From contig NC_085138.1 in assembly GCF_035046485.1 (NCBI RefSeq), forward strand, positions 89,639,228 to 89,703,227: a stretch of DNA of 64,000 nt, read 5' to 3'. Below, one piece after another: positions 10,319 to 20,574 of this stretch; position 1 is the first letter of the stretch, and the number at the start of each line of letters is the position of its first letter. The notes beneath the pieces are model-generated. The model was not told where the DNA came from. It saw nothing but the letters and a program-made list of their open reading frames with translations, and searched no databases. Origin of the DNA: Aedes albopictus. Taxonomy: Eukaryota; Arthropoda; Insecta; Diptera; Culicidae. Position numbers and translations under genes: made by a program.

Positions 10319-11395
10319 ACCTGCCTCTATTTAGTACAAATTCCATTCATTGAATAAAATATTAAGATTTGTCGGGGTTTCATACGCTCTCACAGAGCCA
10401 AACAACTCACGAGTTCATCTGGAAAGAAATTTGAAATTCTATATGAAGAAAGTCAACGCTATGAACTTTTATTTAGATAAGACGAAAGTGGATTTAACTT
10501 ATATTTCATCATAGTAGCCATGAACTTTACTGTCAACGTAGATTTGAATGCAGTTAAATCGTAGTAAATGTCAATTTTTATTATGGTCATATTTCCTCAG
10601 TAGACGATCGTAGACGGACAAACTAACCCTTTTTTGAAAGCTCCTTAGATGTGCTTTCTGATAAGGGTATCCTCATCTGCACCTTTTTGCACCAAAGAAT
10701 GATATTAATGCTTAAAAGTCGAAGAAAAAAATCATAAATTTACCAATAACTCGTCTCATTTAAATCTTACAGCTTTGATGTCTTCGGCAAAGTTGCGCAT
10801 TTTATTGATACATACAACTTTGCAGAACATTGTATGGGTCTAAAAAATCAACTAATGTATGTTATGCTTAAAAAACGTGTTTTTGGGCTTAACTTTCAAA
10901 CACAGGCCTCTGTCTCCATTGGTGTGAAAATTACAACATTGACGTCTTGCGGAAAGTTGTTTGAAATAAAAAATGCTACAACTTTCCTAAAGACATCAAC
11001 CCTCTATCTAAAAAATAAAAAAAAATATTTTTGTATCCCACTTTTAGGGTGATTAATCCAAAAACTCAAACTGTCTAAAGGTGGCGCTGGACATTTCCAT
11101 CAACTTTGCCGAAGACATCATTTTTCTATTTCCTCAATCCTACGAGCTATTAATTAAAAACGTGAAAATGTGAAAATAAACCATTGTGCAGTGACTTGAC
11201 TGGAATATTTTAGAAAAAGTAGTTAGTCTTTGAAAATTTAACAAAACATAACTATACGTTTTGATCTAAATTCTAAATAATTATTGAACGCATGAAACAA
11301 ACACGCTAAAACCGCTCAGCACCTAGAATGTGTAAGTGCATAATTTCCAGACCACACAAAAATGTGTAACAGTTACACATTCGGAATTACCGAAA

Positions 11396-13450
11396 ATGTT
11401 TTCAAAAATGTGTCTTGAAATTGCCTCTTAAATTTACAAACGAATTGACTAAGGCATTTTCTAACGAATGAATTTCTAAAGGAACTATTGAAAGAAGAAA
11501 AAAATGAGGTATATTAAACAAAGGACTGCCGGTGAAACTTTCAACGAAATTGCGTAAATCCCGTAGGAGTTTCCTGATTTGAATTAACAAAGCTATTACC
11601 TAAAGAATTTCGAAAAGTAGGTAATGATTTTCAAAATAACCAATAATCAATTTCGAATATTATTGGCGAAAAATTTCCCTAAGAGTTACCAAAGCAAATT
11701 CCAAAGGAATTGCCGAAAGAGCTTTCATAAAAATTGCCAAATGAATTAACCAATCAATTCCCGTAGGAATTGGCAAAGAAATTTCCAGGAGAGTTATTTC
11801 CTAAGTAATTACCAGAGGATTTTTCAAACGAATTGAAAAAAATACAGCAAAATGTTGCAGACGAAATTTCTAAAGACATTTCCATAGAAATAAAAATCTG
11901 AAGTTTGTAAAGTCATTGCTGAAGCACTTCCGAGAATTCATTCAAGAAGTGTCCAAAGGAATTGCCTAACAATTTCACAAAAGAATTGCCGCAGAAATTT
12001 TCAATGATGCTTCTAACGGAGATCCTAAGAAACTTGAGAATTTTTACCACAGGAATAGCGAATTCAGTTTCCGACACAATAGCTGAGACGGTTTCCAAAG
12101 GAATTGCCACAGAAATTTTATAAAAATAATACAGAATGAAATCAGAAAAACATTTCTTAGGGAATTCCCAGAGGGATTTCCGAAGAAAATTTTCAGAGTA
12201 ATTGCTGAAGGGATAAACATATTGTTCAACGAATTGCTGCACGGATTGCCAAAGTAATTACTCAAAAAATCAAAAAGTAATTTCCGAAGAAATACTTCAG
12301 AAATTCTAATAAAAAAAATCATTCAAGAATTCTCACATAAATTCCTCCAGGAAATTCTACTAGATTTTTTCAATGAGCCCTTTAGGTATTCTTACAAGGT
12401 TTCCATCAGGATTTTTTAAATATTTCTTTAGCGATAACACCAGTTCCGTTCGGATTCCCTCCACAAAACTTATAAAAATGTTTCTTAGGATTTCATCAAG
12501 CATTTGTTCCAAGTGAGAAACTCCAAGAACACTTTCTTGGATATTTTTTACGATTTATCTAAGAATTACTGCAAGGACTTTTTTACAAATTCCTCCAAGA
12601 TTTGCTTCGAAAATGGCTACAGCGAATGCTTCGGCAACTTCTTTGTGTGTTTCTGCAGCTATTTCTTCAATTATATTATTCCCAAGAATTTCATAAAAAG
12701 TGTGATTCTTTTGGGGCAACCTCACATATTCACTTCAATTTTCCAGAAGAATCCTTTAGGAATTCGTTCACTATTTTTTAAAGTTTTTTTTTCCAAGAAT
12801 AACTTTTTGCAGTGCCTCAAACGTTTTTTCTTGAAGTCCTTTCAAGGGTTTCTTACTAATTTGTCAAGCATTTCTTTAGTTATACCTGCAGGGATTTCTT
12901 CAGAATTCCTCAAATAATTGATGTAGGAAATCGACCAAAGATTCTTTAGGCGATGTTTTCAAGTCCACTTTCACAATTCGTTCAAGAATCCTTTGAGAAA
13001 GTGAAGATTTAATATTTTTCTCCAAGGATTTTTTTTCTAGCCACATTACAAAGATTCGTTCAGGGATTTCTAAAAGTTTTCTTTCAGATAACCACCCTAA
13101 GTATGCCCTATTAATGAACCATGGTATGAACACAATCATCCCCAAAGGAGTGCTGCAGAAATTTCCTCAAGGGGTCATATAGAAATACCCCCAAGGAAAT
13201 AATATATAGGAATTCTTTAAAAGATTATTTTTGGATTTGCTCCAAAGAATTTGAGAGGAATTCTTTGAGGTTTCCGCCATTGATTTTTCTTCAAAAATTC
13301 TTTAGCTAAATCCTCAATGTATCCTTTGTACTTCTAGTACTTCTAGTAACTCCTGATAAATCGTAAAAGATATCCCCGAAAGCAAGGAAAGTATTTACCT
13401 TACCCGGAGGAATTCCCGCAGAAACCCTTCAAGAAATACTTGGAAAGAAA
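11396..13450. repeat. Degenerate short-period repeat block that switches strand in the middle
   Basis: From about 11396 to 12330 the sequence is built from variable units such as AATTGCCGAAAGAG, GAATTTCCAAAGG and AATTACC. From about 12340 to 13450 it is built from the opposite-strand version: GGATTTCTTCAAG, AATTCCTCCAGG, GGAATTCTTT. Unit length wanders, so this is not a clean tandem array. The long chance frames here (for example 12504-12917, rich in F, K, N and S) come from this composition and are not genes. Confidence 0.65.
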
Positions 13451-14445
13451 TAATTGATGAAAAAGTTGGAATACGTTGATTGCTCTTATTTTTTCATACG
13501 AGAGCAAAAATAATCGATAAACTATTGTTATTACGGTTTTGACGCGACATGTGTTCAGATTTTAATTTTCATAAATGGGACCCCTGAATTTCAGCTGCTA
13601 CCTTAAGCTAAGTCAACAGCTAATGTTTGGTCCTGTGGTTAGGATATAAGGCACATGTTCCTAATGCTCATAAATTTTACTTCCATATCGGTACTGCATT
13701 TTATAAAATTATATTTTGATTTCTGGCACATTTTTTGGGGCCCTTTTAGGTACAAAAGGCAATCATCGAATTGATCAAAACTAAACTAACTAAACTACTT
13801 GAATAAAGTGTGTATATTTACAATAGCTAATAATAGGACTTCAAATAACTCATCTGTGTGCCCATTCCAAAAAATCTTGATAATCACGAAGGGGCCCCTA
13901 CATACCTTTCAGAAGATCTGCAAGTATTGAACTTATACTTGTAGCAAACTTTCGCTATTTAAAGAACTTTATTCAAACTAGTGTTAGAAACCTTCTCTGA
14001 TTTGAGTGTAGAATTAGCATTTAAGTTAAAATACACATAAATAAAAATGAAAAAAAAAACTTCTCTGATTTGGAAGCCCGCTGAGTTCGCCACTGTGATG
14101 AAGCAACTTAAAAAGCATCTATTAAAATGGATTTGATTAATGAAAAATAAACCATTTTGAAACTTGATCTAATTTATATAAAGATTATGAAAAAAACTAA
14201 CGCTAGAATGTAAATTCAATGAATTAAACTATAAAAAACTAAAACAAAAGCAAAAATACATGTTGACTTGAATGATGATGTACACAACAACATTTGTACA
14301 GCTCACCTTCTACCACGTAGACGAAACTTTAAGTAGAACGAAGCGCAACTTATATACTCATAACAAAATCCAGCCTACTTATCCAAACGTCATTACACTA
14401 CTATCATCACAACCATCTTAAAATTCTCACCAATCGGAACCGAAA
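13451..14445. other. AT-rich intergenic stretch with one tiny LINE stub
   Basis: No coding frame or clear repeat ends are seen except the short poly(A)-ended insertion at 14005-14059. The last part is downstream of the RNase H-like gene, and I found no polyadenylation signal I would trust. Confidence 0.3.
14005..14059 (+). mobile_element. 55-bp 3' stub of a non-LTR retrotransposon with target duplication
   Basis: AGTGTAGAATTAGCAT followed by AAATACACATAAATAAAAAT and a run of A is flanked on both sides by CTTCTCTGATTTG (13992-14004 and 14060-14072). The same 3' end occurs at 26059-26118 with a longer A run. It is a severely 5'-truncated target-primed insertion. Confidence 0.8.
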
Positions 14446-15564
14446 TCACTGAGTATAATTTTGCTCCATGAACCAGTAGGGATCTTCTTCTTCACTGCCG
14501 TTAAGCAACTGTTTCAGCGATTTCCCTTTCAGTCTCACGTACTCCTGATACCACTTGTTTATACTGCTGGCCTGGCGTTCTTCAAAATAGCTAATGGCAT
14601 CATTGACGAAAATATCATTCTCCAATACAAACTCCGCGGACAGGGCCTGCCGCGCCAATTCGTCTGCGATTTCGTTCCCCTCAATCCGAACATGGCCAGG
14701 AATCCACTGTATAGTAGTCCGATTGTGTTTGGCCTTTTCCAGGATTTCGTTGGCTACCGCGTTCCGCAGTCGAGCGTTTCTGCTCTTTTTGAGGAAAGTG
14801 CAAGCAGGCTGACTGTCCGTGAGAAGCACCGCCTTCTTGATGCCTCTGTCGTGGATGTGCTGCATGGCTACCTTGATTGCGAGAGTTTCGGCTGTCATAA
14901 TGCTGGTGTCCAGCTTGAGCTGCATCATGAGCCGGATTTCGTTTGTTTCGTCATACACTCCGATCCCACATCGACCATCTGCCGATTTGGAAGCATCTGT
15001 GAATATCCTAGGTCGATCAAAGTACTCGTTGCACAGCAAGTACTCCACCAGGTGTCGACAGACATCCGGATCGATGCTATCTTTGCTCACAGTTAGCAAG
15101 TCTATGGTCGGGCAGATTTGCACCTCGGTCAGCAGGTCTTGGACCCGAATGTGCTTCGCAATCGCTTCGAATATGTACCGATTCTCGAGAAACATTCTCT
15201 GCACCAAGGACAACCGGTCAAGGTCAACCTTAAAGCTGTAGTTCTTCCCTAGTTCCTGCAGTTGCGTGTAGATGTAGCTATTCGTTCTGCAATGATGTGC
15301 AATTTCACGAGCGGCTATGATCTCACGCAGAACATTCAGCTGCTCCTTACGGGCGCTATCCTCCCGTTGCAGTTGGCGTAATGCAATGGTTGATCCACCT
15401 ACTGTCGTTCCACCGTCCAAGTTGTGATGATAATAAATCGCCCGGGGCCGTTTGCATAAGTTGCAACAATACTCGCTCCAGTGGCTAACCAGTTTCTTGC
15501 ACAACGCGCTCCAGATTTCATACGTAGAGAACATGACGAGATTAATGTTCACTTTATTCTTCAA
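14446..15564 (-). CDS. Standalone RNase H-domain protein, 372 residues
   Basis: One uninterrupted frame runs from the ATG at 15564 to TGA at 14446; a second Met at residue 11 could also start it. Residues about 185-310 form an RNase H fold. The catalytic acids appear as FTDASKS (D190), TAETLAI (E226), LLTDSQ (D250) and, with H291, GHVRIEGNEIADELA (D301), so the DEDD set plus the helper histidine is complete. The style FTDASKS...IQWIPGH is that of RNase H domains in non-LTR retroelements rather than of cellular RNase H1, and no hybrid-binding domain is seen. Residues 1-180 contain no reverse transcriptase motifs. They look helical and charged, with four Cys/His near residues 33-47. No stop or frameshift has accumulated, unlike every LINE around it. 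It may be a captured or domesticated domain, or the preserved end of an element type I do not know. Confidence 0.65.
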   Translation of the reverse strand: MKNKVNINLVMFSTYEIWSALCKKLVSHWSEYCCNLCKRPRAIYYHHNLDGGTTVGGSTIALRQLQREDSARKEQLNVLREIIAAREIAHHCRTNSYIYTQLQELGKNYSFKVDLDRLSLVQRMFLENRYIFEAIAKHIRVQDLLTEVQICPTIDLLTVSKDSIDPDVCRHLVEYLLCNEYFDRPRIFTDASKSADGRCGIGVYDETNEIRLMMQLKLDTSIMTAETLAIKVAMQHIHDRGIKKAVLLTDSQPACTFLKKSRNARLRNAVANEILEKAKHNRTTIQWIPGHVRIEGNEIADELARQALSAEFVLENDIFVNDAISYFEERQASSINKWYQEYVRLKGKSLKQLLNGSEEEDPYWFMEQNYTQ

Positions 15565-16139
15565 AATTTACATAACCCGACACTTCCAATTTTGATACGC
15601 AATAACTCGCTATTCTTACTTTGAAAAGAATCCCATACTTATCGACATAATTTCACAAAATTTTGGGACCTTTTGCATGGAAAGAATTCTTTTCCGGAAC
15701 TGCGAGCACTCGAACACTTCACTACCTATTTGCACCCAGATTTCGCGATCAAAACTTTTGAGGCTTCACCGTCAAAGCAACAAACAACTCCCGTATCGTT
15801 TTCAATGCCATCCCTGAGTGATGCTGATCGAATGGAATAATCAATACGGATGCAGCGCGATTTTCCGATGCACACACAGATGATGATACACTAATAGATA
15901 AAAAAAAATACCTGTAACGCAAATGCACATGCAGTTGCATATAATGCAGCGAGTGGAAATTTTGTAAACAGGTAAACGAAAACACTCCTGCCGTGAAACG
16001 CGACTTTGGCGAAAAGGAAAACAATCGTTTTTCTGACGCTTGACGTCAGATATCTCAGTTGCACCCACTGACTGGAGTGGGGAAGGGGAATGTCGGTACA
16101 GATGGGATTTGTAAAGAATATTTTGGTAGTTTAAAATTT
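15565..16139. promoter_or_regulatory. Upstream region of the RNase H-like gene
   Basis: Low-repeat sequence lies between the RNase H start and the first MITE at 16140. It contains no supported gene; chance frames of 90-107 residues overlap one another on the minus strand. A TGACGTCA-like phrase (TTGACGTCAGAT, near 16043) could be a regulatory site. Its role as promoter is inferred from position. Confidence 0.3.
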
Positions 16140-16298
16140 GGGAAGATTCAAATATTACGTCCATCGTTTTTCGGGATTTCTAGACCCCCCTCTCCCCCCT
16201 CTGTCACGCAATTTTCCTATTCCCAATACACGTACTGTCACACTTTCTAGACCCCCCCCCCCTCCCCCAAATGTTGGACGTAATTTTTGAACGTTCCC
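16140..16298. mobile_element. 159-bp MITE with pyrimidine runs, copy 1
   Basis: The left end GGGAAGATTCAAATATTACG and the right end ACGTAATTTTTGAACGTTCC with final C form a terminal inverted repeat. TTT lies on both flanks. The core has two C runs around CTAGACCCCC and a mid phrase TACACGTACTGTCACACTTT. An inverted copy sits at 20575-20733, where the flanks are TTA, which suggests a 3-bp PIF/Harbinger-type target. Confidence 0.8.
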
Positions 16299-16661
16299 TT
16301 TAATCTCTGTTCTGACAAACTCGACAATGATTTTTTTAAAGGCATCTATAGGCGAATCCGGATGACCCCCAATTGTAGAGGCGATAGGTGAGATGAGGAG
16401 AAAATCGTTTGTTTACATCAAAAATGCAATTTTTCGTCTTCAAAATTTACTAATATTTTGCCTTGGTAGTTGCTATTTTTCATTGGTAATGGCTTTTATT
16501 ATCATCAATCTCGATGCCCACGGCGACAGACACCGGATTGGCCAGCTTTTGGCGGAGTCACGTTTTTCGTAAGGTTCTCATTCCTGCCACCAGATGCGAA
16601 GGGATCGTTAGCTTCCGTTGGATTTACCTATTTCTCTTCGTCGACTCTATTCATTTATATT
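16299..16661. other. No feature seen
   Basis: Unassigned intergenic sequence between two MITEs. I see no repeat ends, RNA-gene boxes or credible frames. Confidence 0.3.
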
Positions 16662-17028
16662 TATAGCACATTTAGTTCACCACTGGACCACAGACAAACA
16701 GACGTAACACTTCCGAAATTTCCATCGACCACGCTTTTAACGATCATTTTAAATTTTCATAGTTGTGGCTTTCACAACCAGAGGCGCGCGCATCGTTTTT
16801 CTATGCGTGTGACGTTTCACACTAGCGCCTTCTGTTGACGATATTGCACAACACAGTGATTCGTGCAACTTTTCCACCAGGTGATGGTAGTGTGAACTGG
16901 ACGATGGTTTTCCATGAAAATCGTTCAAGGTGTTACGTCTGTTTGTCTGTGACTGGACTATCGCACGAGTTTTCGAGAATGCGAAAACGTGAATAAAAGT
17001 GTGCGTTTGCCACAAATCAATCAGGGCA
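16662..17028. mobile_element. Truncated CGCATTTAG-type MITE split by a younger insertion
   Basis: The left end CACATTTAGTTCACCACTGG and, after the insertion at 16689-16951, ACTGGACTATCGCACGAGTT follow the 9532-9750 copy. The right half of the family is missing after about 17028. Confidence 0.7.
16689..16951. mobile_element. 263-bp element with CACAGACAAACAGACG ends and a 7-bp target duplication
   Basis: The ends are CACAGACAAACAGACGTAAC and GTTACGTCTGTTTGTCTGTG, a 20-bp inverted repeat. ACTGGAC is present at 16682-16688 and again at 16952-16958. Because the host is a known MITE (see 9532-9750), the empty site can be read: ...CACCACTGGACTATCGC.... The duplication is therefore 7 bp. No coding capacity. 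A second member is at 49920-50173. Confidence 0.85.
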
Positions 17029-17280
17029 CTTCCCGTATAACTATGAACCGTACTAGTACCATAGATAGAATACTGCTAGTACTGTTCACCATACTGTTCC
17101 CAAATGTTTATTACAGTATCTCGATAGTACCGTATAACATCCGAATCAACAATAAATCAACAGTACCAAAAACAGTTTGAACAATGTGGCAGATGGTAAT
17201 CGCGTAAATAACAGTACGTACGGCGGTTAAGTTATGTTACAATAAATAATCGTCAATTTTCTCGAACAAAATTTTTCGTT
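17029..17280. other. No feature seen
   Basis: AT-rich sequence with several GTACTA/TAGTAC phrases (17040-17140) and no supported gene. Confidence 0.3.
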
Positions 17281-17305
17281 TACAGTTTGCCAGAAGGTCA
17301 GTATA

Positions 17306-18744
17306 GAGTAGTGTGCGGTAGTTCGGCAGCAGCAAAGTTTCGCGCGCTCGCTTTGCTAGATTTTTGCGATTTTTTTTTTCCTCTTCTCTCTGCGGGGCTC
17401 CGACGACGGGACGCCAAGCAGTCAGTAGTGTGCGGTAGTTCGGCAGCAGCAAAGTTTCGCGCGCTCGCTTTGCTAGATTTTTGCGATTTTCTTTCCCCTT
17501 CTCTCTGCGGGGCTCCGACGACGGGACGCCAAGCAGTCAGTAGTGTGCGGTAGTTCGGCAGCAGCAAAGTTTCGCGCGCTCGCTTTGCTAGATTTTTGCG
17601 ATTTTCTTTCCCCTTCTCTCTGCGGGGCTCCGACGACGGGACGCCAAGCAGTCAGTAGTGTGCGGTAGTTCGGCAGCAGCAAAGTTTCGCGCGCTCGCTT
17701 TGCTAGATTTTTGCGATTTTCTTTCCCCTTCTCTCTGCGGGGCTCCGACGACGGGACGCCAAGCAGTCAGTAGTGTGCGGTAGTTCGGCAGCAGCAAAGT
17801 TTCGCGCGCTCGCTTTGCTAGATTTTTGCGATTTTCTTTCCCCTTCTCTCTGCGGGGCTCCGACGACGGGACGCCAAGCAGTCATTAGTGTGCGGTAGTT
17901 CGGCAGCAGCAAAGTTTCGCGCGCTCGCTTTGCTAGATTTTTGCGATTTTTTTTCCTCTTCCCTCTGCGGGGCTCCGACGACGGGACGCCAAGCAGTCAG
18001 TAGTGTGCGGTAGTTCGGCAGCAGCAAAGTTTCGCGCGCTCGCTTTGCTAGATTTTTGCGATTTTCTTTCCCCTTCTCTCTGCGGGGCTCCGACGACGGG
18101 ACGAGTGTGCGCGCGCCGTGGTTCGAGTCGGTTCTGAATTTTTCGCTTCCCTTCGGCGCTAGTTTCGAATACACTTTTAGTTGATAATAAATATTTTCTT
18201 TCATTTTTTGCATTTACACAAAAGAGTGAAAAATGTTACTTCGGGTTCGGATTCGCGTTCAGTGTATTTCTGTGTGGAATAGACTAAAGGTTTCTGCTCC
18301 CTAGTGGAGTGGAGACGCGCGATAGAATTTTCTTTTTGGCTAGTTCTTGCGTCGAAAAGTGGTCGGTTGTTAACGGCGGTTTGTGTATATTGATCCATTG
18401 TCAAATCATATCACCAACCATAGGTGACTCCCGGACTGACAATGTACCTTACCCTACTAACAAAAAATTCCTTCCTAAGACAAACGTGGAGATGCAGCGA
18501 TTCGCGGTCTTTATAACAACGTTTGTCTTACTAACATTCCCTTCCATCCTCGATGACCGTAAGGACGTGGCCGGCGCCGTTATTGACCTTATTAAAGTTG
18601 AGAGCTCTCGACCTGTGTACATTGAGAATAGTAAGCTAGTCCCAAGCCCTATTCATTGGTTCCTTGTGCAATTTCGATTGCTCTGGTCAATCACGGAGTA
18701 GCAACTACGAATTGTGCGGTCATCTATGCTCATGCTCATGCTCA
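17306..18744 (+). mobile_element. Non-autonomous non-LTR retrotransposon with a 115-bp repeat 5' end
   Basis: A 25-bp sequence beginning TACAGTTTGCCAGAAGGTCA occurs at 17281-17305 and again at 18745-18769, directly bordering this block. The block ends in a CATGCT simple-repeat tail (about 18727-18744), as I/LOA-type elements do. Its 5' half is a seven-copy tandem array and its 3' part has no RT. A frame at 18309-18701 has no convincing start or domain. I read it as an internally deleted or SINE-like derivative of a LOA/I-type LINE whose 5' UTR is a tandem promoter array. Confidence 0.7.
17307..18103 (+). repeat. Tandem array, seven copies of a 115-bp unit
   Basis: Units start at 17307, 17424, 17539, 17654, 17769, 17884 and 17999. 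The first is 117 bp because of two extra T, and the last is cut short at its end. Each begins near AGTAGTGTGCGGTAGTTCGG and ends with GGACGCCAAGCAGTC. The inner copies are almost identical, with a single G-to-T change at the start of the sixth, so the array is young or homogenised. The minus-strand frames across it are only a by-product of the repeat. Confidence 0.95.
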
Positions 18745-18859
18745 TACAGTTTGCCAGAAGGTCAGTATACTGTCCATGTTTTGCTCAGTTCACTGTTAAG
18801 CAAACAGTTCTAGTTCAGTTGACATATAAAATCGAAATAAAAATAAATCGTCACAGTTA

Positions 18860-19095
18860 GAAAAAATCACCGACTTCGGTAATGTTTTACCGAAATCTCA
18901 ACCGTTAAGTTTATTTTACAGGAGAAAATCGGTAAAGGTAGCAACTTTTACCGAAATTCGTTAGAGTTTGACAGATAAACGATAACATTTTACCGAAATT
19001 TGGTATTTTTTTACAGAATTTCGTTAAAACCCCATTACCGAACGCCTTGCCGAACGCTCAGCGGTTGAGATTTCGGTAAAAATTACCGAACGCGA
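18860..19095. repeat. MITE fragment made of CGGTAA/TTACCG palindromes
   Basis: At least nine short phrases of the type TTTACCGAAAT or ATCGGTAAAG alternate in both orientations. The design matches the element at 54618-54919. Its right part is interrupted at 19096 by another MITE, and the left end is not clear. Confidence 0.6.
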
Positions 19096-19369
19096 TTACC
19101 GTCTACCCCCGTTGGTTTGACCTCATCTAATCTGAACACTTTTTAATTTGACCCCCTCTAATCTGCACATCGTTCAAACTAAAAATGGTTCAAACGTCAT
19201 TCTGCTCGTGGAACGGAGTGAAACGGAACGCAGAATCAAAACAAAACAGCAAAAACGGTTACCATCAGTGAGTTTTTCGATGTTCACAGGGTTACTAGAA
19301 ATTCAAATTAAAAAACGAACCCCGTTGGTTTGCATGAGGTGTCGTTCAAACCAACGGGGGTAGACGGTA
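19096..19369. mobile_element. 274-bp MITE with TACCGTCTACCCCCGTTGG ends, copy 1
   Basis: TACCGTCTACCCCCGTTGGT and ACCAACGGGGGTAGACGGTA form the termini, with TA at each outer edge, as in Tc1/mariner-type MITEs. An inner partial repeat CCCCGTTGGTTTGCATGAGG lies near the right end. An inverted copy of nearly the same length is at 41331-41603. Confidence 0.85.
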
Positions 19370-19394
19370 GCTGTGTATGTGTGATAATTTAAGG

Positions 19395-19735
19395 TTTTGC
19401 ACGGTGTCAAAATTTCGATTATTATCGAACATTCATGTACCTCGGATTTTTCTTCGAAAATGATTAGTTTTTGGGCTATATAGTCATAATCGGACAACTA
19501 GAAAATATTTCATCGGCGAAAATTTTTCCATACATTTTGTATGGGACGTTTTTTGGACTAAAATAGTAGTTATTGATTTTTAGTATGGAAAATAGCCAAA
19601 AACTTACCAAACTCAAAATTTCCCCGATAAAATATTTTCAAATTTTGCATTTATACGAAATTCTAACATTCTATGAAGAAAAATCCGAGGTACATGAAAG
19701 TTCGATAATAATCAAAATTTTGACACCGTGTTTTG
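19395..19735. mobile_element. Foldback element with ~60-bp arms
   Basis: The left arm has CACGGTGTCAAAATTTCGAT and GTACCTCGGATTTTTCTTC. The right arm has their reverse complements, GAAAAATCCGAGGTAC and TTTTGACACCGTG. Flanking sequence 19740-19860 also recurs inside the hAT-type element at 33110-33240, so both belong to a larger repeat family. Confidence 0.65.
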
Positions 19736-20071
19736 TTATTTTAACCATCAAAACAAAGCGATTGGAATCCAATAAAATCACGTTATATACAGAAAAATGA
19801 GCTCTCGATTAGGCTATAGAAAATAGCAAAAAAATTTTCACTCAACAACCCAATTGGGAAAATCAAGAAAATCAAATATATAAGTCATTATCGCGAACCA
19901 AATGGATTATTGTCGCCCCCCTCGGTTTCACGTTTGGATTTGGAGTAAAATCAATTGTCGCGTGTGGGGAAATTTCGGGTTTCAACGAAGATCACATCAT
20001 CAAGAAGACTTGCAGCACTGCTCAAAAACGGGAGTCAGCGCTAGCAGCGCCACCCCGGATGAAGGTGGCAC

Positions 20072-20460
20072 TACAGTTGACTCTCTACATCTCGATATTG
20101 AAGGGACCATCGAGATAGGGAGAGATCGAATCCAAGAACCAATTTGAAATGCACACTAGATTGAAAAACCGTCCGTAACTAGGAAAAACCGTCAACAAAC
20201 AAATGTCACTTCGCTTTCCCAGAATGTTTTGCACCTGAGAAATGAGATCTAGCAACCTGTAAAAACGGGCATATCGACATATGGAGAGAAAATCTAGAAC
20301 AAAAACGAACGAGATCGCATCGAGATACAGAGATATCGAGATAAGGAGGTATCGACATGTAGAGAGGTAAAATGTATGCAGATTGAAGGGACCGACCAAA
20401 CCATCGAGATAGGGAGAGATATCGAGATGTAGAGCATCGACATGTGGAGAGTCGACTGTA
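20072..20460. mobile_element. 389-bp MITE with CAGTYGACTCTC ends and TA target
   Basis: The left end TACAGTTGACTCTCTACATC and the right end reading inward as TACAGTCGACTCTCCACATG are inverted copies with TA at each edge. The phrase CATCGAGATAGGGAGAGAT occurs near both ends in opposite senses. It is Tc1/mariner-like by target and has no coding capacity. Confidence 0.75.
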
Positions 20461-20574
20461 TTCATGATAGTGTGTGCAAATTTTCATACTCGCACCAATC
20501 CACTCTTACACTTTTACACAAAGGTGCCACCTTAGTTCACCAGGCGGCGGTGCCGACAGTGACGGCTGCCGTTA

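Larger units (their letters stand above)
8520..11205. mobile_element. Large foldback element with ~550-600 bp inverted arms
   Basis: The left arm (about 8520-9075) and right arm (about 10598-11205) are inverted copies of each other. Marker phrases recur in reverse order: GTGCAGATGAGGATACCCTT on the left against AAGGGTATCCTCATCTGCAC on the right, and CACGTTTTTAAGCAAAACAT against ATGTTATGCTTAAAAAACGT. The pairing resumes inside, with 9290-9390 matching 10482-10597. The left arm alone carries the SINE head at 9080-9290. The arms also contain a recurring short phrase of the form CTTCGGCAAAGTTG or GAAGACATCAA. No transposase is present. The central part holds a MITE and a Feilai SINE. Confidence 0.8.

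Noticed and set aside
12504..12917. 137-codon plus-strand frame rich in F, K, N and S
   Set aside because: It lies in the degenerate repeat block, and its composition follows from GGAATTCTTT-type units.
14461..15096. 211-codon plus-strand frame opposite the RNase H gene
   Set aside because: It is the shadow of the coding minus strand; no motif, while the minus strand has the catalytic residues.
17237..18213. Repeated minus-strand frames with identical 69-89 residue proteins
   Set aside because: They are the 115-bp tandem array read in frame; no domain, and the periodicity is that of the DNA repeat.
18309..18701. 130-codon frame in the 3' part of the non-LTR insertion
   Set aside because: No proper start and no recognised domain; possibly a relic of the parent LINE but not supported as a gene.
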